The position numbers and the translations under genes were made by a program. This document shows, one piece after another, positions 18,917-30,021 of a stretch of DNA of 64,000 bases; positions within the stretch are counted from its first letter, which is position 1, and every line of letters starts with the position of its first letter. Under the pieces are notes generated by a model, which was not told the origin of the DNA, made no database searches, and saw only the letters and a program-made list of their open reading frames with translations. The stretch comes from Meira nashicola (taxonomy: Eukaryota; Basidiomycota; Exobasidiomycetes; Exobasidiales; Brachybasidiaceae), in NCBI GenBank assembly GCA_001600355.1, contig BCJU01000003.1, positions 872,519 to 936,518 on the forward strand, in the 5' to 3' direction.

Positions 18917-21286
18917 TCAAGATGAACAAGATGGCATATTTGTCGTTAAGAGTGTACCAAGTGAGCAAAGACGTTGTTCTTCTTTTTCTTCCCATGACTC
19001 GAATGGATGTAAACACATTTCCAAAATCTTTTCCAGAAATTCAGTATCATCACCATTTTGTAGACGCTCGATCACTTCATCTGTCACCCAATTACGCAAA
19101 ATAAAGCTTGGATTGGTTGCTTGTAGATCTTTCTTGATTTGTTGAGATACATGCTCAATTGTCGTTTCATCAGACAAACGTTCATCACGTAGACGACGTA
19201 CGTAAGTTTGAATCCATTTCACTGTTGCTTTCTTGCGTTCGTCTCGAACATTAGAAGGTACGTCATTCTCCCAATTAGCCAAAGATTCTACAAATTTATC
19301 AATACCGTCCGTATCGTTCTCATCCAAAGATTGAATAAAGTCTGTTACTCGCGATACTTTACGCAACGTATTTGTCATATCCAAATATCCATCCATAATA
19401 TCAGTCAATGGTTCGATTAACGTATATCTATCATCATCTCGTTTTTCTTGTAAGGCTAAACGTTTTCGCCAACCGTCTTGCCAATGTTCGATTACAGTAT
19501 CCATGAATAATGTCTTCATTTCTGACCAAAGCTGTTCATTTACTTCTTTGCCAAATTCGTTGATTTCATTATCAGACAATGCAACAAGTTCACCCGCATT
19601 CGGTGGACGTCCATTTTTACGTTCAAATCCAACGATAGCTGCCAATGAAGTAGTTAATTGTTCCATTACAAACATTCCTGCAGTAGGTTGCATATGATAA
19701 GCATATCTTCCTTCACTATCACTTTTATTGCATATTGTGTATCGATCAAAAATATCCATGAATCCATAAGGTCCATAATCAATTGTTAATCCTAAAACGG
19801 AAATGTTATCCGTATTCATTACACCATGCATGAAACCATAAACTTGCCATTGCGCAATCGTTTTTGCATTTCTAACAACGCATTCTTTGATCAAACGTTC
19901 TGCCCATGGTCTTGCTCCTTCTCCTGTTACATCTTTCCAACCATATCCTACCTCACATGTAAATTCACCTAACAATCTTACACTTTCCCATTCACCACGA
20001 GTAGCATGATGTTCAAAAGAACCAACACGAACCCAAATAGGTGCAATACGAGCTGTGATTGCGGCAGGATTTCTTTGTTCACGTCGAACAGAGATATCAC
20101 GTAAAGATGTTAAACATAAAGCTCTTGAAGTCGGTATACCCAATCCATGCATAGCTTCACTTGCCAAAAATTCACGTACACTGCTAAACAGAACTGCAAG
20201 TCCATCGGCAAATCTTGAATAAGGTGTCCTACCTGCACCTTTTAATTGAATTTCAAATCTTTCATTTGTTTTGGTATTGTATGTTTCCATAAGTGTAATC
20301 GCTCTTCCATCGCCTAATTGACCTGCCCATTGACCGAATTGATGACCGGAATATGCATTACTCCAAGGTCCATATCCAGAATACTCTTTTGGATCACCTT
20401 TTTGTCTTTTTGATAATGAACTTGAAGCGCGCTTCCATCTTTGTTCTGAAGTTTCTGATGACCCTTCGCGATTTCTTACGACTCTTTGATGCTGTGCTTC
20501 TGCTACACCTCTTTCAGCTCCATGTTCAATATCGGCATCATTGAGTTTGGGTAGTTGCACTCCAAGCAATCGACCTGAAAGAAAGTCACTCAATTCATAT
20601 CTTGCCAAGCCTGCTTTATCATCTTTTGATGGAATCTTGGCCATTGGACCTGAAGTATAAACATCAGGACCATCCTTCTTTGCATGTTCTTTTAGCCAGA
20701 CGTCCAAATCACCTACGTCCAAATCTGGAATACAATCTTGCAAGCATTCTTTAGAGTGTCCCAGTATTCTTGCAGAAGGGTAATTCTGTGATGTCCTTCC
20801 TTTTGGCAAATATCCTTGTAAATGATCAACTTTTACTACTTCAGAACTTTCCACCATTTCGGGCGTAATTTCATATGGTCTCATCAATCTTTCCACTTTT
20901 TCCATTTGTTTTTTTGCTCTTTCCATCGCAAAACTTTCTCTTTCTTCAGCTGACATTGCTTCAACACGTTTTCTCTCTTCTTCTGGATCTTCTTCTTTTT
21001 CGTTTACCGTATCACCTTCAACATCTTCTACATTTCCTTCTAACGAATAAGGGAATTCCAATGCTAAAGGAGTCGTATATGAAAAATGTGCTCCTTCACC
21101 AACTTGTCTTGATCTTCTTAACAAAGATGGTGCTGATCCTTTCACTGCTACTAAAGCACTAGGTGTTGGTGTAAGTGGATCAGGTAATAATCTTTCCGTA
21201 AATCGATTTTCTTTTCCTACTAATGGTAAATTTAAAATCGTTCGTTTTCCACCTGATCCTTCACCATTTGCAATACTTGATGTCAT
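18917..21286 (-). CDS. SelO/YdiU-family protein AMPylase (Fmp40-like)
   Basis: 789 residues from the first in-frame ATG at 21286; the frame is open 19 codons further only through a TTG. The SelO pseudokinase core begins with Tyr-Gly-Pro-Trp-Ser-Asn-Ala-Tyr-Ser-Gly-His-Gln-Phe-Gly near residue 304, followed by Gln-Leu-Gly-Asp-Gly-Arg-Ala and Gln-Leu-Lys-Gly-Ala-Gly-Arg-Thr-Pro-Tyr-Ser-Arg, with His-Gly-Val-Met-Asn-Thr-Asp-Asn as the catalytic and metal-binding segment. Members transfer AMP to mitochondrial proteins, linked to redox control. The protein ends Ser-Cys-Ser-Ser, with Cys in the third-last place, where vertebrate SelO has selenocysteine. The N-terminal 200 residues are longer than usual, with an acidic region. 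Confidence 0.85.
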   Translation of the reverse strand: MTSSIANGEGSGGKRTILNLPLVGKENRFTERLLPDPLTPTPSALVAVKGSAPSLLRRSRQVGEGAHFSYTTPLALEFPYSLEGNVEDVEGDTVNEKEEDPEEERKRVEAMSAEERESFAMERAKKQMEKVERLMRPYEITPEMVESSEVVKVDHLQGYLPKGRTSQNYPSARILGHSKECLQDCIPDLDVGDLDVWLKEHAKKDGPDVYTSGPMAKIPSKDDKAGLARYELSDFLSGRLLGVQLPKLNDADIEHGAERGVAEAQHQRVVRNREGSSETSEQRWKRASSSLSKRQKGDPKEYSGYGPWSNAYSGHQFGQWAGQLGDGRAITLMETYNTKTNERFEIQLKGAGRTPYSRFADGLAVLFSSVREFLASEAMHGLGIPTSRALCLTSLRDISVRREQRNPAAITARIAPIWVRVGSFEHHATRGEWESVRLLGEFTCEVGYGWKDVTGEGARPWAERLIKECVVRNAKTIAQWQVYGFMHGVMNTDNISVLGLTIDYGPYGFMDIFDRYTICNKSDSEGRYAYHMQPTAGMFVMEQLTTSLAAIVGFERKNGRPPNAGELVALSDNEINEFGKEVNEQLWSEMKTLFMDTVIEHWQDGWRKRLALQEKRDDDRYTLIEPLTDIMDGYLDMTNTLRKVSRVTDFIQSLDENDTDGIDKFVESLANWENDVPSNVRDERKKATVKWIQTYVRRLRDERLSDETTIEHVSQQIKKDLQATNPSFILRNWVTDEVIERLQNGDDTEFLEKILEMCLHPFESWEEKEEQRLCSLGTLLTTNMPSCSS

Positions 21287-21550
21287 AATGCTACGTATAT
21301 TCTTGGCTAATAAGCCAGATGCACTTTTGTGAATGTTGGGCAATTTGCTGCTACAGAGCAGATGATGGTGGAATGTTCAGAATCTTTGGACAAGAATTCA
21401 AAATGTGGCGCTTGCACAAGGGTTTGTGGAGGCGTTTTAGCGTTCTTTCTACTGTTCTTCTTCATTTTTGGGGAGCGATGCGCGTTCTCAATTTAATTGT
21501 ACAATACAGAATACATTATTGTGGAAAGAAGGATACATGCTACTATCTGA

Positions 21551-23658
21551 CTATCTTCTAGTCCGACTTTGTGGAGATCCAGGAGGACTAAAAATTGCAG
21601 CAATATCTTGACCCAATTCGACTGCCAAAGTTCTCTCTAGCAAATCCCTCTTTTCGTTAAATTCATTCTTTTCCACTTCACGGAATTCATCCAAACGATC
21701 ACGCATTCGTTTATTCTCTTCTTGTATAAATCGAAGTTTGGCCTTTTCCACAATGTATAATCTTTTCAAATTCGCAACATCGCTCACACTTTGAGCTTTC
21801 TTTTGTGCTTCTCGTGTTGATGATCGTCTTGCACGTTTATATGTTCTCGAATCTTCAAATTCATCATCTGATAAATAATCGATTTGATCACGTTTAGACA
21901 ACATAGGCTCAGGATCCGGTCGTAATTCTGCACGTTCTCTTTCCCGTCGAATCCACTCCCTTCTGCCTTGTTCTAACACTTTTGACATCATCTCTTCCGA
22001 TCTTGTGATCGCTTCTTCATCGCGAACGTCATCATTTGCCGAAAGGCCCATGCTGTATTCTTGATCTCTAACAATTCCAAGTTCTTCATCTGCAAAATTA
22101 TCAATTCCATGCAATGCTGCACTACTGGCTCCATTCATGCTAGCCAACGCTCTGGATCCTGTCCCAAATAAATTGTCATAGGTGAAAAAAGTGCTCTTTG
22201 ATCCATGCAGTAACAAAGATTGTTCCATTTCTGCCAACGATCCATTTGTTTCGCCTTCTGCAAGCTCCAAAAGTTCTTCTCCTAAAACATCTGCACTTTT
22301 TCCTCTTCCAGCGCTATCATCTAGCCAATCTCCTTCTTCATTTGTCGCGCCGCTTTCTTTATTTTTACCTTGTTGTCTGTACATTCCCAATTGCGCAGTC
22401 GCAGTTGCTGAATTTGACGTTTTTCCACGAGAAGTGACCGGATTGATATTGTGTTGAACGCGCATATGTTTTGCCAGTGCATCTGATCGTGTGAATGATT
22501 TGTCACATTCTGTATATGCGAATTGTTGTATTGGAAACGGATACATGATGAAAAGGTGAAAAGATGGAGAGAAGGTGAGCGTAGAGAGAAGAGAAAGTTA
22601 GCATCGTGTGCAAATATATGCGTTTTAGTGAGGCGCTGTATAATTAGGATCTCGTCTATCAACCTGCTCTGCTGTCCAGATCGATTTCTCTCTCTCTTTT
22701 TTTTTTCTCTTGCTTCGCTGGTAAGGGAAGCTCCGCAAATTGCTGGAAATGCATGATATGCTTTTTTTGGGCAAAATTTGACGCCGACGGTACCGTAAAA
22801 TCCGATCAGACGGCATTTCCGCGTGTTGATTGAAGAATCAATGAAGTGGGCTATGCATATGGCCCATTCAATTGGATCATCCAAAGAAGCGCTAGAGCAT
22901 CATTGCACAATTCAGGATCTTCTAAATTGTACCTTCATCATCAAGAACAACTTACCTGGTCTAGGACATGTAAAAGGTTTTTCACCCGTATGACTTCGTA
23001 AATGACTTAAAAGAGCAAATCGACTAGTTTGTGCTTTTCCTTTGCGTGGACATCCTGACCATTCACATGCATATCTTGCTCTATGCATTCCGACATGTTC
23101 ATCGTGTAAATGAGTAATAAAATCGACCAAACTATTAAATACCTCTCCGCAATCTTCCCACATGCATTTCACTTCAGGATTATCACCTGCTAATGATGCC
23201 GGCTCTCCCAATTCATCCTCTTCATCCGCATTTGCATGTTCATCTGCAAGTGAAACGCTCATTTTTGATGTGCTAATATCACCTTCTTCATCTTCATCAG
23301 ATGTTGATACATCACTTGCTGCAAATCCAGGTGATGAGCCTGCCATCAATGCACTAGAAGAAGCGAAGGCTGATTCATTTCTTGATTTTCTCGGCTTTGA
23401 TCCTCCTCGTTCAGAGATCGCAGATGGACTTCTGGCATCAGAAGGTCTTCCACGATCATTCATATCGGAAGCAGAAGTGATTTTGATACCTTTGCTGTTA
23501 GAAGAAGTTGATGATTTCGTAGGTTGATTTGTTGATAATGCACTTGCTAAAGGTTGCACTTGTGATGATGTTTCTGGAGATGTTTTTGCTTCTGCAATTG
23601 CCGCTGCCGCTCGTCTAGCCTCTTTTGCTTCCTTCTGCGCTCGGCTTAGCTTTACCAT
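21551..23658 (-). CDS. C2H2 zinc-finger protein, Iec1-like (INO80-associated?)
   Basis: Two exons: 22956-23658 and 21551-22509, 553 residues. The 446-bp intron (22510-22955, GTAAGT...ATACAG) falls inside the third finger, and joining restores Cys-Pro-Arg-Pro-Glu-Cys-Asp-Lys-Ser-Phe. Fingers lie at about 161-190, 195-225 and 232-255, with the Thr-Gly-Glu-Lys-Pro linker before the last and Ser-Arg-Phe-Ala-Leu in the second. This arrangement resembles fission-yeast Iec1, a subunit of the INO80 chromatin remodeller. The N-terminus has a coiled basic start (KLSRAQKEAKEARR) and a Ser-rich acidic linker; the C-terminal half contains predicted coiled coil (about 460-540). The Iec1 link is recalled, not searched. 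Confidence 0.7.
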
Positions 23659-24402
23659 TGCAAACGGGGTATGTCGTGCGGATAATTTGTGAAATAAGAA
23701 TAACGAGGTATGAAAGGCAGCGGCCAATAAGATCAAGAAGAAGTTGGAGTTGAGGAAAGGTTACCGATGTAAGCACACGCCAGTATTGGTGGAAGGAAGA
23801 AATGTACAAGTGTTTTTATTGCGGCGGGTGATTGATAAACAATGAGTGATCCATTCAAAACTAGACGATGTGAGTGTTTGAACAATGTTTCCACCTTTTG
23901 GTTCCTGAGTTATTTTTCCTCTTCGGCCCGTTCCAACATTATTTTCGTTGAGATTAAAAGAGAAAAAGAGGATGACCTGCATTCGATTTCGCTTTTATTC
24001 GCACATACCCTAATGCATATATATGTACGTAGTCTATGTATTATTTTTTCCCCTTTGACTCTGGGCTAAGAATACTATGATGGCGGCGCATTGGACGAGG
24101 CAAAAGGCGGGCGGGTGCGTGTGTGTGTGTGGTTTTGATTCAGTACGCGTTATTGCATTCTTCCTCCGTTTTGCTTAAATCGGATTTCTTAATAGGCCAA
24201 TCAATGCTTGTGTGTGTGCATACATGCGAAGAAAGAAAAAAGTGCACGAACCAAGACGGTCAAATAAAATACTGAAGCAATGCGGAAGTATAAACCAATC
24301 AAGTTTTAAGTGCCTATTTTATATTTTGACTGTTTCTTCGGATATTCAAAGTATAGGTGGTGTTCGGATATTGTGGGTTTATAACCGTCATCACGCCAAA
24401 AG
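23659..24402. promoter_or_regulatory. Divergent promoter, zinc-finger and Cab2 genes
   Basis: A 744-bp stretch with no gene. It contains a GT tract of six units at 24119-24130 next to a GGCGGGCGGG segment (24107-24115), the only strongly G-rich patch nearby. The small open frames overlap on both strands and show no features. Confidence 0.4.
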
Positions 24403-25726
24403 ATGACATCAAGTCATCAAGCAAGACCTCCATTAGGGTCACCGAAATTAACATTTTCGGCTGATTCATTTTTTGATACACAAGAAGTGCCAGCTGGACT
24501 GGAAAAGAAGCGAAGACAAGCACAAGAGTTTGTGGAAAGGCATAATTCCGAAGGAAGAAAGGTGGTTTTGGTAACAGTGAGTAAAAGATGATTAGATTAT
24601 GAAAGCAGAGTGTATGTGATTGACATCAATTCATATACAAATATACTTTTTTTCAGAGTGGTGGAACAACAGTACCATTAGAACAAAATGTGTAAGTGTA
24701 TGAGAGATGTACGCGAACATTACCAGGACAAACGAGCTTATTATCTTACCCTATCCTCCAGTGTTCGCTTTTTGGATAATTTCTCAGCCGGAACTCGCGG
24801 TGCAACTTCAGCAGAATATTTTTTAGCAGCAGGATATGCTGTAATCTTTATGCATCGTCAGCATAGCCTTTCACCTTATACTCGACATTATAGTCATACA
24901 ACAAATCCTTTCCTGGACTTACTATCTGAACCGACTGAAGATAGCAAAGATGGTGCATCTCCAATTACTGTTCTACCTCAACATTCTTCTGCTTTGAAAC
25001 CAGTTTTGCATAATTACCACTCAGCACGAAAAGCAGGAACATTATTACGATTAACGTTTGTTACAGTGACTGATTATTTATTCATGTTACGAGAAATGAG
25101 TCAAGTTATGCAACCGCTAGGGAGAAGGGGAATGTATTATTTGGCAGCAGCTGTGAGCGACTTTTATGTGCCAAGTCAAAAGACGGTGAGTGGGCCTAGT
25201 AAGAGGGACTATGCGGAGATTGTGCTGATAATCGAATACCCTCAACAGCCCGAACATAAAATACAATCTGGAAAAGGATCTCTAATGATCGAAATGGATC
25301 AAGTACCTAAAGTGTTAAAGCCAATGGTGCAAAAGTGGGCTCCTGAAGGATTTATCGTTAGTTTCAAAGTGAGTAAATTGATATACTAACAAACAGAGTA
25401 TGAATAGTATACTCATATTGCCTTTTCCTCCATTCCAGCTCGAGACTGATGAGGATCTTCTAATACCAAAAGCAAGGAATGCACTGGAGAGATATGGGCA
25501 TCAAGTTGTGGTGGGCAATGAATTGAATAGAAGAAAGTATGAAGTCGTCTTTGTTGAAAGAGTAAGCGATGGAAATTTCAAAGAGAGTTGGATTCGACTT
25601 GATCCACAACAAGATACCTCTTTTAATAGCGTAATAGGAAAAGCAGGCGAGAAAGAGATCGAAGAAGATATCGTTCGTAATCTAGAAGAAAGACATGAAC
25701 AATGGATCAAAAGTGCTCAATCGTAG
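24403..25726 (+). CDS. CAB2: Phosphopantothenate-cysteine ligase
   Basis: Four exons: 24403-24576, 24657-24691 (only 35 bp), 24762-25368 and 25439-25726; introns of 80, 70 and 70 bp with GTGAGT/GTAAGT donors. The protein has 367 residues. It performs the second step of coenzyme A synthesis, joining cysteine to 4'-phosphopantothenate. The nucleotide-binding start Thr-Ser-Gly-Gly-Thr-Thr-Val-Pro-Leu-Glu is assembled across exon 1 and the small exon 2. Val-Arg-Phe-Leu-Asp-Asn-Phe-Ser-Ala-Gly follows at the start of exon 3, and the Tyr-Tyr-Leu-Ala-Ala-Ala-Val-Ser-Asp-Phe motif lies mid-protein. Exon 4 carries the C-terminal Asn-Glu-Leu-x-x-Arg substrate loop. All three junctions keep frame. Confidence 0.9.
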
Positions 25727-26823
25727 CAAACAACATAAAAAGTGGATAGCATTTGCAAAGAATTCTACGTGCTTGCTTTGATGCTTGTATCAACATGCCT
25801 AAAAACTTATACACATACTTTATACATACATACATATTCGCATCACTTCTCTCGTATTGATTTTTAATCTTTATGCACACAGAAACAGATCAATGAGGTT
25901 CTTGATAAATAAAAGGTTGGGTTGAGGGTTTGGTTTTATTCTCTGTGGGTCGCGTATGACTGACTATTTTATTGACATACGCTAAACATGCCCTAACCCA
26001 AATGCATGCAAACCAGTCACCATGAATAATACAGAAATTTGCATGAACATTTCCAGATTATTCGGCAATATAGTAGGAAGGTTAGATTACGATTTGCATC
26101 GGAGAATAAATGCAAATTAAGACGAGGAACCCTGTCAATCTGAAGCCACTCTGTTTATTTAACAGTCGTACCTGCATCTTATCTTCCCCGCAATAAGAAT
26201 ATGTACAGAGAAAATTATTCTTTAAAATGACACTTACTTTTCATCCTTTGAGTCTATTAACATCAAAATATTATACATAGTCTACGTTTTGATCCTCCCA
26301 CACCTTCAAGGTTTGATGACCAACAGAGACCCCCGGATCCTCGTCCGCGGGTCCATCAGTAGATCTATAGTTACGCGACTCAGCGCGTACGTCATTAGTG
26401 TTGGGCGTCCAGACCTTATTATTCAGGCGATACGCCCTCCGTTACACATTTATTCCTTTTAAGCGATAGATAAGCTCTTCGGGGTATTTTGCCTACATTT
26501 TCACAAATAATTACCCGCACCTTTGGTTATGCATACACACGTATAATACACTCTCTCTTCAAGTCGAATGAGGCATTGAACGAGTGAAAGCATCACATAC
26601 GTTACTCCATCTCTGACTCTCAAGTTCAACCTTACCCGCCCAAAAAACGCCTCCCCATTTGTCATACATACAAACTCCCCACATATACCAGCAGCTATTC
26701 CTTCTTTTGAACTGTCATCATCCCAACAACACACTCACACCACATTCATTTGTTGTTTTACTACATTTTCTTCTTATTATCTTATATTCTATCTTCAACC
26801 TTCTCAATAATTACGCAATCATC
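25727..26823. other. Long spacer before ornithine aminotransferase, with a GC-rich island
   Basis: No gene supported over 1.1 kb. A patch at about 26320-26450 is clearly richer in G and C than the surrounding AT-rich DNA and includes CCCCCGGATCC and a CCGCGG palindrome at 26345-26350. I checked it against tRNA and 5S rRNA features and found none. The 120 bp before the ATG are pyrimidine- and CA-rich, as expected for a leader. CATACATA tracts lie near 25825. Confidence 0.45.
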
Positions 26824-28278
26824 ATGGCACCCACTGCTACTTCGCCAAACGGACATGCTACGAATGGCAATGGAGTTGCCACGCAAATTAAAAGTAAGCT
26901 AAACGATGTTGTTAATACGACACATACGGCAGCTGCAAGTGCAATTGGTGTCGTTTCAGGAGCAACAACGACTGGAACAACATTGACAAGTTCACAAACA
27001 ATTCAAAAGGAACATGATTTCGCAGCTCATAACTATCATCCTTTACCAGTAGTCTTTGATCGTGCCAGTGGAGCATACGTTTGGGATCCAGAAGGCAAGC
27101 AATACATTGATTTCTTAAGTGCTTACAGTGCTGTCAATCAAGGTCATTGTCATCCAAAGATCGTAGCTGCTTTGGTCACACAAGCTCAAAAATTGACTCT
27201 TTCTTCTCGTGCATTCTATAATTCCGCTTTTGGTCCTTTTGCTGAAAAGGTAACAAAGATGTTCGGATACGATATGGTCTTACCGATGAACACCGGAGCA
27301 GAAGCTGTTGAAACTGCACTTAAACTTGCTCGTAAATGGGGATACATGGTCAAAAAGATTCCTGAAGGTAAAGCAAAGATCTTGAGTGTCGAGAATAATT
27401 TCCATGGAAGAACATTGGGCATAGTCAGTATGAGTACAGATCCTGATTCAAGAGTCGGTTTCGGTCCTTTCTTGGAAGGTGTTGGCCCTGGAGTTGGCGA
27501 ACTTAAAATCCGTTACGGGCATGCAGAAGATTTGGAAGCTGTTTTGGAAAAGCATGGAAAGGAAGTAGCAGCATTTTTGGTGGAACCAATTCAAGGTGAA
27601 GCAGGAATTGTCGTTCCTCAAGAAGGTTACCTGCAAAGAGTTCGTCAATTGTGTGATCAATATAACGTTTTGCTCATCTGTGATGAAATTCAAACAGGTT
27701 TAGCACGTACAGGTAAGATGCTAGCATGTCAATGGGATAACATTCGCCCTGATATGATCACTTTGGGAAAAGCACTTAGTGGTGGTGTTTATCCAGTCAG
27801 TGCCGTTTTGGCTGATAAAGAAGTCATGCTCACAATTCAACCCGGAGAACATGGAAGTACATATGGAGGAAACCCTCTTGGATGTGCTGTTGCATCTGCT
27901 GCTCTAGACGTTTTGGTGGAAGAAAAGTTATGCGAAAGAGCAGATAAATTGGGAGTTGAATTCCGTGCAGCATTAACTGAACTTATGCAATCAGGAAAAG
28001 TACCCATGTTAAGCGGTGTACGTGGACGTGGTTTATTAAATGCAATTGTGATCGACGAAAGCAAGAGCAAGATTCAAGGACGAGGAGCATGGGAATTATG
28101 TCTGTTACTCAAAGAAAAAGGTCTATTGGCCAAGCCAACTCATCGAAACATTATTCGTCTTGCACCTCCTCTCGTGATCGATGAGTCTGATTTGCAACTT
28201 GGTGTCAAGATTATCGAAGAAGCCTTACAACAACTCGATACATTGGAAAGTATTCCTGGTGCTGATGAGAAGCACTAG
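26824..28278 (+). CDS. CAR2: Ornithine aminotransferase
   Basis: 484 residues from the ATG at 26824, single exon. It is a PLP enzyme that moves the delta-amino group of ornithine to 2-oxoglutarate, giving glutamate semialdehyde in arginine breakdown. Motifs: Asn-Thr-Gly-Ala-Glu-Ala-Val-Glu (cofactor phosphate site), [19 protein letters not shown], then the PLP lysine in Thr-Leu-Gly-Lys-Ala-Leu-Ser-Gly-Gly, and Gly-Ser-Thr-Tyr-Gly-Gly-Asn-Pro. The first 60 residues are Ala/Thr-rich and look disordered; they are longer than in yeast and could be a weak targeting extension. The upstream continuation of the frame lacks an ATG supported by context. Confidence 0.92.
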   Translation: MAPTATSPNGHATNGNGVATQIKSKLNDVVNTTHTAAASAIGVVSGATTTGTTLTSSQTIQKEHDFAAHNYHPLPVVFDRASGAYVWDPEGKQYIDFLSAYSAVNQGHCHPKIVAALVTQAQKLTLSSRAFYNSAFGPFAEKVTKMFGYDMVLPMNTGAEAVETALKLARKWGYMVKKIPEGKAKILSVENNFHGRTLGIVSMSTDPDSRVGFGPFLEGVGPGVGELKIRYGHAEDLEAVLEKHGKEVAAFLVEPIQGEAGIVVPQEGYLQRVRQLCDQYNVLLICDEIQTGLARTGKMLACQWDNIRPDMITLGKALSGGVYPVSAVLADKEVMLTIQPGEHGSTYGGNPLGCAVASAALDVLVEEKLCERADKLGVEFRAALTELMQSGKVPMLSGVRGRGLLNAIVIDESKSKIQGRGAWELCLLLKEKGLLAKPTHRNIIRLAPPLVIDESDLQLGVKIIEEALQQLDTLESIPGADEKH

Positions 28279-30021
28279 ATAATCGATCAACATTCCCATC
28301 GATCTCTATTAATCCCTCTCAACCCTTAACAAGCAATATATTCTTTTCTCCATTTCTTCCCCTCATCATCAAAGGACCGCTACGAAACATTACATGTATT
28401 TTACTCAATTATCAGTGTATACCAGAAACCACAAAACCACGGCCGTTAGCCGACTTTGTGGATGAATAATGATGCAGCATTCTTTTGACTACATACATAT
28501 TTCTAATGATCGAGGGATTGGCTATGGTGGACCCCGGGAGTTAAATTGGTTTGTTAAGATCGTATTGCATTAGTGTTACTGCATCTTGAAATTGTCCAAT
28601 GTACACGATCGAAAGGGGCACACGTGAGTTTGTTCGATGAAATAATGATTTGGTAGGCGTAAGCGTTTGAAACAGAAGAAGTTTTCCGTAAATGTACCTA
28701 GGCCTATAGTCAAACAAGGGACCACTTTTTAAAAGAGCAGGTATCGTTGTACTTCAACTAAAAAGAAAGTATGCAAATTAGCGTAAAATTATGGAATCGG
28801 CGGCGAATGAAGAGTGAGTGACTAATGATTTGTGACGTTCGAAAGAAAACGCCGACTCAAAGAAAAAACTTTTTCCCCTCTTTTTTTTTTCAACACGCGT
28901 CGTTGCACTTTCAAATAAAAAATAAAAACAGGGAACGAGAACCGGTTCCTCAAAATTTCATTAAGCTAGGGTTCGGGAAGTGGTACCTGATCTGCTACGC
29001 TCTCGAAATTCGCCTAAACTACATTGACCGGATGCATCAGTTGTAAGTAAGGTAGGAAGATCTATGTATGTATGTATCTCGTTCTTCGGCCATGTCATTC
29101 GCTTAAGTTTTACGACGTAATCAAGCTATGTATGAATGTACATGTATGTACGTCTGTCAAATCTGTTAAATGTCGCCCCCGTATGACGCCCATCAAAAGA
29201 TGGGGAGTGCTTTTTTTAATGAAAACCTAAAAGACAGATAGACTCCCTCCCCTTTTTTCCCCAAAAACAAACTTACCGCCGGACTTTTTATTTATGCATT
29301 TCAATCTTTTTGATTGTGTGTGAACAAGATGCATATACGGCGAATTAACTAAGCCACGCCGTCCAATACCGGAGAAATCTTTTTATTTGATTTGAAAAAC
29401 AATTAGGGTGTGCTTGTGTTCCCTTGATTCCGACTTTGAAATTTCTTACATTTTTTCCCCGGTCTGTCTGCCTTTCTCCCGATTTGGCAAGTTTTGGCAA
29501 GTGAGCGGGGAAAAAGCCTTTTTTGAATAAACAAACAAATGATTTCTTGATCTTTCTTCTAGCTTCTATTTGCATACATGCATACATTCGACCCTTCAAT
29601 TCTAGGGACAGATGATCGAATCATATTGAGGGATGTAAAAAGTTGCATTAGTGTGATCCTAGAATTCGATTGAAGCTTGATCGTTTCAGTTTTGAATGAT
29701 TTGCAAGTTACATATGTATACTATTGAGTCTGCTGCTATGATACCTTGTGGTCCCTGGTTTGAGTATGAATGATGCAAGATGATCCTACACACATAATGC
29801 AGGTTCTTGGACTAATGAAATACGACAAAAGGTCCCTCGGATATGGTGCATAGTTGAATGTATGCTACTCAATTTGGAAAGTTAGCAACAAAGATTGAAA
29901 GGTATATAAGGTACGTCTTTCCTTTTTCAGAATCATCTTTATCTTCCTCCATCAACTATCTTCTCTTCAACTTTAACAAACAAACCCAAACCAACCCAAC
30001 CCTACACATACTCTTAACACA
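28279..30021. other. 1.7-kb spacer and promoter of the secreted barrel protein
   Basis: No gene supported. The last part holds a clear TATATAA at 29903-29909, followed by a pyrimidine-rich then ACCCAA-rich leader of about 90-110 bp up to the ATG at 30022. TATGTATG-type tracts occur near 29065-29150 and 29575. Short open frames have no recognisable features. Such a long upstream region suggests a regulated gene, but this is inference. Confidence 0.5.
29903..29909 (+). promoter_or_regulatory. TATA box of the secreted barrel protein gene
   Basis: TATATAA 113 bp before the ATG at 30022, with a CT-rich segment about 25-50 bp downstream, a normal layout for a strongly expressed fungal gene. Confidence 0.55.

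Noticed and set aside
22321..22884. 187-codon open frame within the zinc-finger intron
   Set aside because: It lies on the same strand as the host gene, lacks family features, and removing the intron rebuilds the zinc finger exactly.
26320..26450. Possible 5S rRNA or tRNA in the GC-rich patch
   Set aside because: The characteristic internal control regions and pairings are missing; kept only as an unusual composition finding.
26659..26823. N-terminal extension of ornithine aminotransferase
   Set aside because: The extra residues come from pyrimidine-rich leader DNA, and the ATG at 26824 has a better context.
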